A stretch of 64,000 nucleotides of DNA. It comes from Burkholderia sp. Bp9143. GTDB lineage: Bacteria; Pseudomonadota; Gammaproteobacteria; Burkholderiales; Burkholderiaceae. The stretch spans positions 1 through 64,000 of the forward strand of contig NZ_QTPO01000049.1 of assembly GCF_003853645.1 (NCBI RefSeq), written 5' to 3'. The first letter of the stretch is position 1. Each line of letters begins with the position of its first letter. The notes beneath the pieces are model-generated. The model did not search any database and was not told the origin of the DNA. It was given only the letters and a program-made list of their open reading frames with translations. This document shows positions 23,674-31,710 of the stretch, piece after piece. Made by a program: the position numbers and the translations under genes.

Positions 23674-23849
23674 AAAGCTAGGCTGAAATTTAGCGCTTTC
23701 CTGGCACTCGCCCGTTATTCGAGCGGTATCGTTGTCCCATCCATCGCGTCTCTGACGCATCGACTCAGCCAGCATCGCTGGCATTCCTTTTAAACCCCAT
23801 CGGGAACCACTCCCGAGCGGGGGCAGGTTCCCACATCGGAGAACCTGAC
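23674..23849 (+). promoter_or_regulatory. Dyad promoter and A-B-C-D leader of parB
   Basis: AAAGC 23674 to TTTC 23700, -10 TATCGT at 23727. Hairpin A GCGTC-TCT-GACGC 23746-23758; B GCCAGC-ATC-GCTGGC 23768-23782; C CCCC..GGGA..TCCC..GGGG about 23795-23822; D CAGGTTC/GAACCTG 23824-23847, with the GGAG ribosome site inside or next to D and the ATG 3 nt after it. This is the clearest family member. Confidence 0.7.
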
Positions 23850-25520
23850 ATGCAACACGCACACCTGCAGCAACCCACCGTTAAGCTGGGTCGGATCAAA
23901 CTCGGCCGAAACCCCCGAGTCTACTTCGACGACGCTGAGATGGAGGAGATGAGGGCGTCCGTCCGTGAACGCGGCGTCGACACCCCTGTCATCATTCGGC
24001 CGCTCGACGATGAGTACTTCGAGCTGATCGCCGGCGGGCGTCGCTACAAAGCCGCAATGGAAACGCGTGGCGAAGATTACGACATGCCGGTCACGGTGAA
24101 GGTCGTGGACGACGCCGAAGCGGAAGAAATCGCTCTCATCGAGAACATCCAGCGCGCGAACCTCTCCCCGGGCGAAGAAGCCGTTGACGCTGCCAGGCTG
24201 CTCGGACGGTGTAAGGGCGATCGGGAGGAGGCGGCCAAGCGGCTTGGCTGGAGCGTTGCCACCCTTAGCAGTCGCCTGGCCCTGCTCAATTGCAGCAGCG
24301 AGGTCCTCAATGCGCTGAACACGCGACAGATCTCTCTGGGGCACGCCGAGCTGCTTGCAGCGTTGTCCAAGGAAAATCAGGACCGTGTGCTCCCCGTGAT
24401 CGTTGCAGAGAAGAAGTCTGTCGCGGATGTCCGGAAGCTTGTGGAAAGCGCGGCATGCTCACTGAGCGCCGCAATCTTCGACAAGACCGACTGCGCAGCC
24501 TGCCAGCACAACTCGGCTACGCAGGGTGAGATGTTCGGCGAATCGATCGCGACCGGGAACTGTACCAACCGCACCTGCTACAACGAGAAGACCGAGAAGC
24601 AACTCGAAGCGACGGCCGACGGCCTGCGCGACGAGTTTCCGCTCGTTCGGATCGTGCGCCCCGGTGATAACCACACGCGCGTGCAAATTGCGGTCGACGG
24701 TCCCAACGGTGTGGGCGAAGACCAGGCGAAGGCCTGTCACTCGTGCCAGAACTATGGCGCCGCGGTGAGTGCGTTGCCTGATTCGATCGGCAAGGTATTC
24801 CGCGGTCAATGCTTCGATACCGTGTGCAACATGAACAAGGTTGCGGCACGGATTCAAGCGGCGAAGGCGGCGAAAGAGTCAGCGGCAACCGCGAAAGCGG
24901 GAGCCGCGCCCGAGAAGGGCGCCGCAAAGGCAAGCGGCTCGAAGTCCGAGCCGGCAGCCGTCACGGTCGTCGCGGAATCCGACAAGGTGAAGCAATACCG
25001 TGTCGCGGTCTGGCGCAAGGCACTTCGCCGCGATATCGGGACCAACGGCATGCTCGCACGTCAGTACCTGATCGCGATCGTCCTGGCCGGATACGCTCGG
25101 CAGATCAAGGATGACACCTTCCGGCTCGTGTTCGAGAAGATGACCGAGGAGAAGGTGCCGTCTGGCGATCTCGCGAAGGCGATCGATCTGGTGCGAGCGA
25201 CGAGCGAGCAGCAACAGGCGGATCTCGTGACCGGCATGCTGCTTTCCGCGATCGAAGGGCTCGACGTGTCGTACCTGACGCAGCTTTGCAAGCAACACAA
25301 GCTGGATCTGGCGAAGCACTGGAAGCTCGACAAGACCTTCCTCGAACTGTTGACCAAGGCCGAGATGATGGTCGTGGCTGACGAAATCGGGCTGCGCATC
25401 GCGATGGGCGACGACTTCAAGAAGGTGTTCTCAAAGTCGAAGTCAGAAGTAATCGAGGCGCTGCTCAACGTCAGCGGTTTCGATTACGTCGGCAAGATCC
25501 CGAAAGTTCTCAAGTTCTGA
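23850..25520 (+). CDS. PRTRC-system ParB-like protein
   Basis: The 556-residue product has an N-terminal ParB/Srx-like domain (IKLGRNPRVYFDD, VRERGVDTPVIIRPL, LIAGGRRYKAA, ALIENIQRANLSPGEEA), a helix-turn-helix (AAKRLGWSVATLSSRLALL) and a long Cys-rich part at about 215-330 (CAACQHNSATQ, CTNRTC, CHSCQNYG, CFDTVC), probably zinc-binding. A low-complexity Ala/Lys linker and a helical C terminus follow. PRTRC cassettes (ParB-related, ThiF-related) occur on plasmids with unknown function. It is the largest member and probably binds DNA; the AAAGC dyads or TCAACCGGTTGA are candidate sites. Confidence 0.9.
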   Translation: MQHAHLQQPTVKLGRIKLGRNPRVYFDDAEMEEMRASVRERGVDTPVIIRPLDDEYFELIAGGRRYKAAMETRGEDYDMPVTVKVVDDAEAEEIALIENIQRANLSPGEEAVDAARLLGRCKGDREEAAKRLGWSVATLSSRLALLNCSSEVLNALNTRQISLGHAELLAALSKENQDRVLPVIVAEKKSVADVRKLVESAACSLSAAIFDKTDCAACQHNSATQGEMFGESIATGNCTNRTCYNEKTEKQLEATADGLRDEFPLVRIVRPGDNHTRVQIAVDGPNGVGEDQAKACHSCQNYGAAVSALPDSIGKVFRGQCFDTVCNMNKVAARIQAAKAAKESAATAKAGAAPEKGAAKASGSKSEPAAVTVVAESDKVKQYRVAVWRKALRRDIGTNGMLARQYLIAIVLAGYARQIKDDTFRLVFEKMTEEKVPSGDLAKAIDLVRATSEQQQADLVTGMLLSAIEGLDVSYLTQLCKQHKLDLAKHWKLDKTFLELLTKAEMMVVADEIGLRIAMGDDFKKVFSKSKSEVIEALLNVSGFDYVGKIPKVLKF

Positions 25521-25558
25521 CATGCGGGGCGGCCGTGCGCCGTTCCCGTCGTTCATTT

Positions 25559-25594
25559 GCGCCGCCATCGTGCGGCGCTTTTTCATCTTCCGGA
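25559..25594 (+). promoter_or_regulatory. Terminator-like hairpin abutting the ribosome site of PRTRC E
   Basis: GCGCCGC and GCGGCGC with loop CATCGT are followed by T5 (25579-25583) and then CGGAG at 25590. There is no room for a promoter between the U-run and the gene, so ribosomes can only be loaded if polymerase reads through this hairpin. It acts as an attenuator rather than an operon end. Confidence 0.5.
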
Positions 25595-25601
25595 GATTTT
25601 C

Positions 25602-26051
25602 ATGTTTCAGGCACTCGAACCGCTGATTCGTTCGGCTGAGAAGTTGACGCTGTCGCTCGCAATGGACGGCGACAACGTAGTGGTGTTCCTGACGCCGCAA
25701 GGCGGGAAGGACGCCACGCTGCGTCAACCGCTCATTCTGAAGGCGACGGCTGCGGAGTTGGACGAAGGATTCGCCGCGGCAGTCACCTCCTACTCGACGG
25801 CGCACAAGTCGCTCGAGGAGCAGGTGGCGGCAACGAACGCGATCCTGGACGAGCAGAAGGCGACGCAGGTGACGAAGGCGCGGAAGGCCCTGACCAAGGG
25901 TTCGAAGGTACCGACGGCCGGCGCAGCAAGCGGCACGCAAGACGAGGACGACGACAACGACGACGGCACTCAGCCGACACCGTCCGCGCCGCAGGCCTCC
26001 GATGCCGAGTCGAAGCCGGCCGGCACCGATCTCGCGTCCTTGCTCATTTAG
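25602..26051 (+). CDS. PRTRC system protein E
   Basis: The 149-residue protein begins MFQALEPLIRSAEKLTLSLA, has a beta-rich core with FLTPQGGKD and a YSTAHKSLEEQVAATNAIL helix, then an acidic Asp-rich and Pro/Ala linker to a conserved-looking DLASLLI C terminus. PRTRC protein E has this layout. Function is unknown. It starts 81 nt after parB across a terminator-like hairpin. The short LxxLL-like C-terminal tip could be a protein-docking peptide. Confidence 0.75.
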   Translation: MFQALEPLIRSAEKLTLSLAMDGDNVVVFLTPQGGKDATLRQPLILKATAAELDEGFAAAVTSYSTAHKSLEEQVAATNAILDEQKATQVTKARKALTKGSKVPTAGAASGTQDEDDDNDDGTQPTPSAPQASDAESKPAGTDLASLLI

Positions 26052-26061
26052 GAGATATGTC

Positions 26062-26280
26062 ATGTCGATCAGCATCGCAGCGGTTGTTCGTGAATTCCTC
26101 TACAACGGCATGGCCTTGATGGATCCCGGCGCGGCGTTCTCGCCGGATCAGGTGCGGGATCTCTACACCGCCCAGTATCCGGAACTGACGACGGCCGCCG
26201 TCGACGGCCCGCAAATCAAGGGTGAGGTCATGTCCTACACGTTCGTTCGCGCGGCGGGCGCCAAAGGCGCCCATGCGTAA
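26062..26280 (+). CDS. PRTRC system protein C (prokaryotic ubiquitin-like)
   Basis: The 72-residue product has the PRTRC C pattern: VVREFLYNGMALMDPGAAFSPDQVRDLYTAQYPELTTAAVDGP, with a ubiquitin-like beta-grasp arrangement suggested for the family (Prok_Ub). The tail AAGAKGAHA lacks a terminal Gly-Gly; if it is conjugated, the JAB peptidase (PRTRC A) would have to trim it first, or the chemistry differs. GGAG is 9 nt before the ATG. It lies between PRTRC E and F. Confidence 0.8.
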   Translation: MSISIAAVVREFLYNGMALMDPGAAFSPDQVRDLYTAQYPELTTAAVDGPQIKGEVMSYTFVRAAGAKGAHA

Positions 26281-26333
26281 GGACGCTCTGCTCAAGGCCC
26301 TGTCCGATCCGGATGGTGGCTTCAACCAACAGG

Positions 26334-26367
26334 AACCGGCCGAAGGGCCGGTTTTTTTATATGACGA
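26334..26367 (+). promoter_or_regulatory. Terminator-like hairpin abutting PRTRC F
   Basis: AACCGGCC and GGCCGGTT flank GAAG and are followed by T7. GAGGA and the ATG at 26380 follow within 27 nt. As at PRTRC E, the gene cannot be translated unless this hairpin is read through. Confidence 0.5.
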
Positions 26368-26379
26368 GGAAATGCGGAA

Positions 26380-27522
26380 ATGTTCTTCGATCCTGCACTC
26401 CCTGATTCAAGCATCGCAGCAGGCTCGGCCGCGACCTGGCAACCGCCACGCGCTGCCGCTGCCCGACGTCGACCTGCCGCTGATCTTCTGACGCTTCCGT
26501 CGTTCTCGACGGAGGTGCCGGGGGCGGTGCGGTTGAAGTGGCGCGACGACGTGTACCTGTCGGATCTGGTCTTGAAGCATTTCCAGTACGGGCCGTTACG
26601 CGCAGGTGACGTTCATGATCCGGCCGACGCCGGCGACGCGTTCCAGCAGGCGTTTCATGCGTGGACGCAACGCCAGTATGGGCCTCTTTCCCGGCTCCGA
26701 TTTACGCCGCGTCTGTTTGACGCGCATGCGGTTCGTGATGTTCTCGATGGCCTCGGTAACGGGAACAACGATGACGACCCTACGCCGCTATTCTTCGGGT
26801 TCGGTCTTGAGGATGAGTGGGTGTACTCGCTTGAAGGAGCGATCGAGACGCTTCGGTCCGTCCACCCGTTGCTCTTCCGGACGGTGATGACCGCGTTGTA
26901 CCGCGCATCGGCTCGGACGATGTTCATCCGGCTGCCAGACTGGTTCATGTACGAGTTTTCGTGCTGGTACTGGGACGGCGATCCGAACATATCGGACGAG
27001 GATGCCGACGAAGTGCTGAAGGAACGCTTCGAGGACGACACCGCAACCCGTTCTGCGTATCTGCCGTCGGTTGTTCGGCCACAGCTGTGCCCCGACGATG
27101 CCGACCCGAGTGTGTTTAGCGGTGGCAAATGGCGTGAGCGACGCGCCCTGACAGACCCGAAGCTGCTTCGGCTTCGAGCTCGCAGCAGGGGCATGTCTCG
27201 GCGCGTCTGCACCGAGGTGCTCAAGCTCCGCGCGCTGATGCGCCGTAGCCGAACGCGAGATCTCTTTCACGTGAGCTACTCCGCAAATCCGGTTTACGCG
27301 CTTTGCTCGGTGATCGTCGAGGACAACCAGTTTATCGGCGACCTTCTCGATTGTCATTTCGACAATGAAGCCCAATCCGGTGATGCGACCACCTACAGCG
27401 GGTTCTCCCGGCTGGCGTTGACCCCGAAGGCTATTCGCCGCCAGTACGCCGACTTGGCGCTGGCGTTTCGCATTCTTACTCACCTTGACCGGCTTCTTGC
27501 GCTGGTGAGTCATCCCACTTAA
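26380..27522 (+). CDS. PRTRC system protein F
   Basis: The 380-residue product is recognised as PRTRC F by order and pattern: VRLKWRDDVYLSDLVLKHFQYGPL near residue 50 and several aromatic-rich patches (WVYSLEGAIETLRSVHPLLF, FMYEFSCWYWDGDPN). It is a large helical protein of unknown function with no nucleotide-binding motif visible. GAGGA lies upstream. Protein B starts 12 nt after its stop. F and B are probably expressed together. Confidence 0.75.
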   Translation: MFFDPALPDSSIAAGSAATWQPPRAAAARRRPAADLLTLPSFSTEVPGAVRLKWRDDVYLSDLVLKHFQYGPLRAGDVHDPADAGDAFQQAFHAWTQRQYGPLSRLRFTPRLFDAHAVRDVLDGLGNGNNDDDPTPLFFGFGLEDEWVYSLEGAIETLRSVHPLLFRTVMTALYRASARTMFIRLPDWFMYEFSCWYWDGDPNISDEDADEVLKERFEDDTATRSAYLPSVVRPQLCPDDADPSVFSGGKWRERRALTDPKLLRLRARSRGMSRRVCTEVLKLRALMRRSRTRDLFHVSYSANPVYALCSVIVEDNQFIGDLLDCHFDNEAQSGDATTYSGFSRLALTPKAIRRQYADLALAFRILTHLDRLLALVSHPT

Positions 27523-27534
27523 AGGAGTTTTCAT

Positions 27535-28263
27535 ATGTCGGGTATCTCGGCCGGTCGCACCGGTTCAGATGTCGCGTTGTCGCAAGCGTTGTTGCTCTAT
27601 ACCGGCAAGGACGGTGCGCACTTTGCGACAGCCCACGCTGTCATCGCTGACCGCCAAAGCGGTCGGCCCATCATTGGCGCCGGTCGGCCGCTCGACCGGA
27701 AGGTGCTTGTTCAAACGCTTCAGCAGCTCGCGGAGCACGTCGCACCGCGGGCGGAGTTTTTGCCTGCAACGGTGCTCGGGGCCTCGCCTGATGCAGTTAC
27801 GTGGTGGTGTCCGCCAGCGATGCGACGGGTATTCTTCGAATGCGCGAACCTGGGTAAGCGAAGCGCCGTGGTGCCGCATCCTGGGCTGGTGTTCCAGGCC
27901 TCGAATCAAGGCTTCCGCGTATTCGCGGTGGCATGCAGCGTTCGCCCCGTTCGCGAGACGCCGTTGTTCGAACCGCCGTACTTCAACACGTGGGACGTCG
28001 GCGCGATCTGTATCGGCAGCGCACGCGTGCCGAAGCGGGTCGATGTGGCGTCGATCGATGGCTGGGAAGCCGGATTCTTCAACTCGGCTTTCACGCATCC
28101 GAACGCCGGCGGCAAACGGATCGAGTACAAGGACGGCGAGTACGCGTTCTGGCGCGACATGCTCGACGGCAAGTTCGGCGAGACGTTTCCGCTCAACGCG
28201 CTGGTGCCGATGAAACGGACGGTCGAGCAGCTGGTAAGCGGCCAAATCGGGAGGGGCGAATGA
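27535..28263 (+). CDS. PRTRC system protein B (E2-like fold)
   Basis: The 242-residue product shows the E2-like PRTRC B (Prok-E2_D) pattern in the second half: VPHPGLVFQASNQGFRVFAVA, PPYFNTWDVGAICIGSARVP. The Cys of GAICIG is at the position expected for a thioester-forming E2 cysteine. AAGGAG lies upstream of the ATG. With the Ub-like C, JAB-type A and E1-like ThiF in the same operon it would form a complete ubiquitin-like conjugation set; the E2 activity is inferred, not shown. Confidence 0.8.
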   Translation: MSGISAGRTGSDVALSQALLLYTGKDGAHFATAHAVIADRQSGRPIIGAGRPLDRKVLVQTLQQLAEHVAPRAEFLPATVLGASPDAVTWWCPPAMRRVFFECANLGKRSAVVPHPGLVFQASNQGFRVFAVACSVRPVRETPLFEPPYFNTWDVGAICIGSARVPKRVDVASIDGWEAGFFNSAFTHPNAGGKRIEYKDGEYAFWRDMLDGKFGETFPLNALVPMKRTVEQLVSGQIGRGE

Positions 28264-28895
28264 ATCCGCTCGATACCGTTCTCCAGCAGTCGTTCCCGTC
28301 GGTGATCGTTCCGTCGCGGGAGGCTGTTGTCCCGATGACGCGTTCGGGTGAGCGCCTGCTCATCGCATCGGACGGCGTCTATCTCGAAGTTCTGCGTCCC
28401 TGGGTGCGCGTGGTGCGTCGCATCGCGCAGTACCAAATCTCGACGGCTGTCCCGTACGGGAAGGCCGAAGAGATGACGGCGCTCTTGTGCGGGCAGATTC
28501 CGGCCACGCTCGTCGCGGAGTTTCTTGCGATGGCTCGGGCGGCGTTGCCAAACGAAGTCGGCGCGTGGATCGTCTGGCACAGCGTGACCTGTGCCTTCCG
28601 CATCGTTGCGCTGCCTTCGCTGTCGCACGGGCCAGGGCATCTGGTCTATGAGCGGCCGCGGCTTGCCGATGGCGAATGGCTGGTGGTGGATTGCCATTCC
28701 CATGGCACGGGCCCCGCGTTCTTCTCGCGCACGGACAACCAGGATGACCAGCATGACGTGAAGTTGGCGCTCGTGCTCGGCCATTGCGATCGTACGCCGT
28801 CCGTCGCGCTGCGGCTTTGCGCGAAGGGCATCTTCGAGAAGTTCGAACGCGCGCCGGAGTCGTGGGCGGTGGCGCTGTCGATGGAGGTGGTGTGA
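28260..28895 (+). CDS. PRTRC system protein A (JAB/MPN metallopeptidase type)
   Basis: The 211-residue protein has a JAMM zinc motif: a Glu in NEVGAWIVWHS, then CHSHGTGPAFFSRTDNQDD giving HxH followed by Asp about nine residues later. JAB peptidases cleave isopeptide bonds or trim ubiquitin-like proteins. It overlaps the end of protein B by 4 nt (ATGA) and ends overlapping the ThiF start. The most likely substrate is the small Ub-like PRTRC C. Confidence 0.85.
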   Translation: MNPLDTVLQQSFPSVIVPSREAVVPMTRSGERLLIASDGVYLEVLRPWVRVVRRIAQYQISTAVPYGKAEEMTALLCGQIPATLVAEFLAMARAALPNEVGAWIVWHSVTCAFRIVALPSLSHGPGHLVYERPRLADGEWLVVDCHSHGTGPAFFSRTDNQDDQHDVKLALVLGHCDRTPSVALRLCAKGIFEKFERAPESWAVALSMEVV

Positions 28896-29713
28896 TGAGC
28901 GAGGTGATCACTCACAGTATTCCGGCCGACATGATCCGCCGGTCGTGGCGCGTCGTGGTTGTCGGAGCCGGCGGGACCGGGAGCGCGTTTCTTCCCAGTC
29001 TCGCACGGCTGCATCACGCCATGATCGAGCTCGGCCACCCGGGCGGGATCGAATGCACGGTGTACGACGACGATATCGTCAGCGAGACAAATGTCGGGCG
29101 GCAGGGGTTCTATCCCAATGACGTCGGGCATTACAAGGCGCTGCTGCTCGTGAATCGCCTCAACAACCTGATGGGGACCAACTGGGTTGCGGAGCCGCGA
29201 CGCGTCGATTCGTCGGTGCGGATCGTTGCCGACATCGTGGTGGGTTGCGTCGACTCACGTCGCGCGCGGCACGCCATCGTGCAGGCCGCGAAGCGGGGGA
29301 GTTGTCGTTACTACCTCGACTGCGGCAACGAGACCGACCGTGGTCAGGTCATTCTCGGGGAGTTCGGCAAGGCCCGACACGACCGGTTGCCCCTCGTGGG
29401 CGATCTGTTCCCGGAACTGCTGAACGCCAAGAACGACAAGGGCGACGACACACCGTCCTGCTCGATGGCCGATGCGCTGCGCAAGCAGTCTCTGGTCATC
29501 AATCAGGCGATCTCGGTGCAGGCCTACAACCTGCTCTGGACGCTGTATCGGACGGGGTCGCTCAAGTATTCGGGCAGTTTTGTGAACCTGGAAACGGGTC
29601 GCACAAGCCCGATACCGATCGATCCCGCCGCGTGGGCGCGCTTTGGCTACGACGCGCCTGCGCCGAAAAAGCCGAAGGCTCGCAAGAGCCGGAAGGCGAC
29701 TGCAACAGATTGA
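28895..29713 (+). CDS. PRTRC system ThiF/E1-like protein
   Basis: The 272-residue product has a Rossmann nucleotide-binding start (VVVVGAGGTGSAFL), the E1 adenylation signature DDDIVSETNVGRQGF, a VGCVDSRRAR segment and the cysteine-containing PSCSMADAL, a place where E1-like enzymes of this family carry a candidate catalytic cysteine. The end is Lys/Pro-rich. E1-like enzymes adenylate the C terminus of a ubiquitin-like protein, here probably PRTRC C. It is the last gene of the cassette, followed by a terminator. Confidence 0.9.
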   Translation: MSEVITHSIPADMIRRSWRVVVVGAGGTGSAFLPSLARLHHAMIELGHPGGIECTVYDDDIVSETNVGRQGFYPNDVGHYKALLLVNRLNNLMGTNWVAEPRRVDSSVRIVADIVVGCVDSRRARHAIVQAAKRGSCRYYLDCGNETDRGQVILGEFGKARHDRLPLVGDLFPELLNAKNDKGDDTPSCSMADALRKQSLVINQAISVQAYNLLWTLYRTGSLKYSGSFVNLETGRTSPIPIDPAAWARFGYDAPAPKKPKARKSRKATATD

Positions 29714-29719
29714 CTTGGC

Positions 29720-29768
29720 CGCCTCATTTTGAGGCGTTTTTTTCATCCAACGGGTGGTAGCCCGTTGG
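29720..29768 (+). terminator. Terminator plus leader hairpin between ThiF and the next gene
   Basis: CGCCTC and GAGGCG flank ATTTT and are followed by T7 (29736 on). A further 8-bp hairpin CCAACGGG/CCCGTTGG (29747-29768) follows before AAGGAG and the ATG at 29798. No promoter fits in between, so the downstream gene probably depends on readthrough. Confidence 0.7.
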
Positions 29769-29797
29769 GCGCTACCCAAGTTCAAGGAGCATTACTC

Positions 29798-30070
29798 ATG
29801 GGACGCTCGGGTACCGAGACCGTGCGGGACGTTGATTTGACGCATGCGGTGATACGCTTCAAGCGTGCGGTTCAGTTTCCACGGTTCAGCATGGCAGAAG
29901 GGGAGCGATGGGGGTTCGTCGTCTTCGGTAAGACGGCGGACCGAATCGCTGCGATCAAGGCGGGCGATCGATTCGATTTCGCAGGGGGCCAGTGTCTTGC
30001 GATCGACGTCGACATCATCTACGAATGGCCCGGCAACCTCGATTTCAGCCGGGCCGCAGGATACATCTAG
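29798..30070 (+). CDS. Small hypothetical plasmid protein
   Basis: The 90-residue product is beta-rich (THAVIRFKRAVQFPRFSMAEGERWGFVVFGK, FDFAGGQCLAIDVDIIYEWP). AAGGAG is 9-10 nt before the ATG. It sits directly after the PRTRC cassette and before a terminator. No family is recognised. Confidence 0.6.
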   Translation: MGRSGTETVRDVDLTHAVIRFKRAVQFPRFSMAEGERWGFVVFGKTADRIAAIKAGDRFDFAGGQCLAIDVDIIYEWPGNLDFSRAAGYI

Positions 30071-30093
30071 GCAAGCCGCATTTTTCTGGTACC

Positions 30094-30129
30094 AGCGCCT
30101 CCCGAGTGATCGGGCAGGCGCTTTTTTTT
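30094..30129 (+). terminator. Intrinsic terminator after the 29798 gene
   Basis: AGCGCCT...CCG and CGG...AGGCGCT form a long stem with one bulge, followed by T8. Confidence 0.85.
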
Positions 30130-30139
30130 CGTCCCGAGG

Positions 30140-30323
30140 AAAGCGGGGCGGTTTTCCCGACGATTTCGGCTGCCGCCGCGCGGCCACGCCCCTAAACTGG
30201 ATCCACTTCTCGCGCATTCGCGCATCGACCTAACCGTACCGACTCAATCGGCACGTTCCTCGTTTCAACCCGTTCGGGAGTCCATCCCGTCGGGATCAGG
30301 CTCCCTCAATTCACCTTGGAGCC
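30140..30323 (+). promoter_or_regulatory. Dyad promoter and A-B-C-D leader of the 30329 gene
   Basis: AAAGC 30140 to TTTC 30167 (28 bp, one longer than usual), -10 TAAACT at 30193. Hairpin A GCGC-ATTC-GCGC at 30212 then ATCGA; C CCC..GGGA..TCCC..GGG 30269-30294; D GGCTCC/GGAGCC 30299-30323 pairs the ribosome site; ATG follows 5 nt later. Confidence 0.6.
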
Positions 30324-30328
30324 CTTTC

Positions 30329-30616
30329 ATGAACACCTACCAACTTTCCGCACGCGGCCGAACGACTGGCTGGAACCCCTCGTGCAACGACGTGAACACG
30401 CGTAACGCCTTCCAGATGCTCCCGATCGAAGTCGCGGCGCAAGCGGCTGACGTTGACGAGTTTCGCGCGATCATGAACGACCCGGCGTTTGATCCGATCG
30501 GTGCACGGCCCCGCTTCTTCGCAGAGGTGGGTCGTAACGACCCGGATGACGAAGCCAATGCGCGCTACCAGCGCCTCGCCCCGTTGCTCGACGAATATCG
30601 TCGGCGCTTCCACTGA
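30329..30616 (+). CDS. Small hypothetical plasmid protein
   Basis: The 95-residue soluble product starts MNTYQLSARGRTTGWNPSCND and has a helical part (LPIEVAAQAADVDEFRAIM). Its ribosome site GGAG is inside hairpin D of the leader, so translation is probably controlled. A second leader-family RNA follows it. No family is recognised. Confidence 0.6.
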   Translation: MNTYQLSARGRTTGWNPSCNDVNTRNAFQMLPIEVAAQAADVDEFRAIMNDPAFDPIGARPRFFAEVGRNDPDDEANARYQRLAPLLDEYRRRFH

Positions 30617-30646
30617 TCGGCTCCTACCGATCTGTAACCCGTGAGC

Positions 30647-30754
30647 GTGCGGTCCAACGCACGCATGTAGTCGGATAGGCACGTCGCCTACCCATTTCTC
30701 CCGCTAGGGCAACTGCCCTGTCGGGCCGGTTGCCATTTCACTGAAGAGGCAACC
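30647..30754 (+). promoter_or_regulatory. A-B-C-D leader RNA without its own promoter
   Basis: Hairpin A GCGTGCG/CGCACGC 30647-30666; B TAGGC/GCCTA about 30676-30690; C CCC..AGGGC..GCCCT..GGG 30700-30725; D GGTTGCC/GGCAACC 30728-30754 enclosing GAAGAGG. ATG follows at 30758. No dyad promoter precedes it, so it must act within the upstream transcript as an RNA element. Confidence 0.6.
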
Positions 30755-30757
30755 AGC

Positions 30758-31219
30758 ATGTTCAAGATCTTTATCTCCATCGTGATTCTGTCCTGTCTGA
30801 GCGCATGCGCGTCGGTGGACTTCGGTTCGCCGGACGTCTACCAGCGCTACGACGTACAACATGCAGGAACGATCGAGGTGGCCACGGTCGTCAGCGTTCG
30901 CACCATCACGATCGACAGCGGGTCCGATAACTCAGGCCTGTCATCGCTGCTCAGTGCAGGCGTGAGCGCTTTTCTCGGCTCCCGCACGATCGGCGGCGGT
31001 AACGGCCGCTATATCGCCGGCGCCATCGCCGGCGCGAGCGCCGGGTTTATCACGCAGAAGGTATCGGCTGTCCTGCAGCGTCACGCAGGCGTCGAGATCG
31101 TTGTCCGTACCGGCGCCGGCCGAGTGCTGGTTGTCGTGCAAACGGACGACCAGCGCTTCACCACGGGCGACCGTGTGATGCTGGTCAGTAGCAATTCCGG
31201 GCTGCGCGTCACGCGCTGA
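30758..31219 (+). CDS. Glycine-zipper lipoprotein
   Basis: The 153-residue product has a lipoprotein signal (MFKIFISIVILSCLSACAS; lipobox LSAC) and a Gly-zipper-like hydrophobic segment at about 80-95 (YIAGAIAGASAGFITQK) as in SlyB/PcP/Rcs-type outer-membrane lipoproteins. The rest is beta-rich (VEIVVRTGAGRVLVVVQ). It is probably an outer-membrane-associated plasmid lipoprotein, perhaps for entry exclusion or surface stabilisation; role inferred. Confidence 0.75.
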   Translation: MFKIFISIVILSCLSACASVDFGSPDVYQRYDVQHAGTIEVATVVSVRTITIDSGSDNSGLSSLLSAGVSAFLGSRTIGGGNGRYIAGAIAGASAGFITQKVSAVLQRHAGVEIVVRTGAGRVLVVVQTDDQRFTTGDRVMLVSSNSGLRVTR

Positions 31220-31233
31220 GCCCATTTTCAATT

Positions 31234-31295
31234 CCGGCGATCGCCGGCTTTCCCATGCATAGCGAGGCACTCCGAGAGGGGGCCTCGCTTTTTTT
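31234..31295 (+). terminator. Hairpin and terminator before the 31310 gene
   Basis: A CCGGCGATCGCCGG palindrome (31234-31247) is followed by AGCGAGGC/GCCTCGCT (31261-31289) and T7. GAGGG and ATG 31310 follow within 15 nt, again terminator then ribosome site with no room for a promoter. Confidence 0.7.
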
Positions 31296-31309
31296 GTTTC
31301 GAGGGCAAC

Positions 31310-31702
31310 ATGTTCAAGGTACCAAAGGTTCTCTTCGCCGATCGGCGCGCGGCTGGCGCCGCGTCCGACCCGGCGCTGACGCACCACGCGACCCGAATGC
31401 TGCATCGCGTCGCGCGCGAGTTGCGGCTGCGTGCGGGCGAGCATGAGGTGGTGGCGGAGCCGGCGAACGCCGGTCGCGGCTGCCGTGTCACCCTGCGCAC
31501 CAGCAAGATGATGCTCGAGGTCGCGGATTCGGCTTCGCGCCAGCGTGTCGCGATGTCGTTCCGCACGCGGCGCGGACACCGTGACCTGTCGGGTGGCGGC
31601 GATAACGCCGTCGTGCTCGCGCAGCTGGACACGGACGAGGGCTACCAGGCGTTGCTTGGGGGTTTGCGGCTCGTAGATGGCCTCGATAGTGATCGACGAT
31701 AG
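31310..31702 (+). CDS. Small hypothetical plasmid protein
   Basis: The 130-residue basic product has an N-terminal Lys/Arg-rich segment, a helical part (THHATRMLHRVARELRLRAG) and a beta-rich end. GAGGG precedes the ATG. It lies between a lipoprotein and a membrane protein; no family is recognised. Confidence 0.55.
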   Translation: MFKVPKVLFADRRAAGAASDPALTHHATRMLHRVARELRLRAGEHEVVAEPANAGRGCRVTLRTSKMMLEVADSASRQRVAMSFRTRRGHRDLSGGGDNAVVLAQLDTDEGYQALLGGLRLVDGLDSDRR

Positions 31703-31710
31703 GAGGCGCG

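Noticed and set aside
26222..26491. ORF between PRTRC C and F
   Set aside because: It reads through the terminator-like hairpin at 26334 and overlaps the start of F out of frame.
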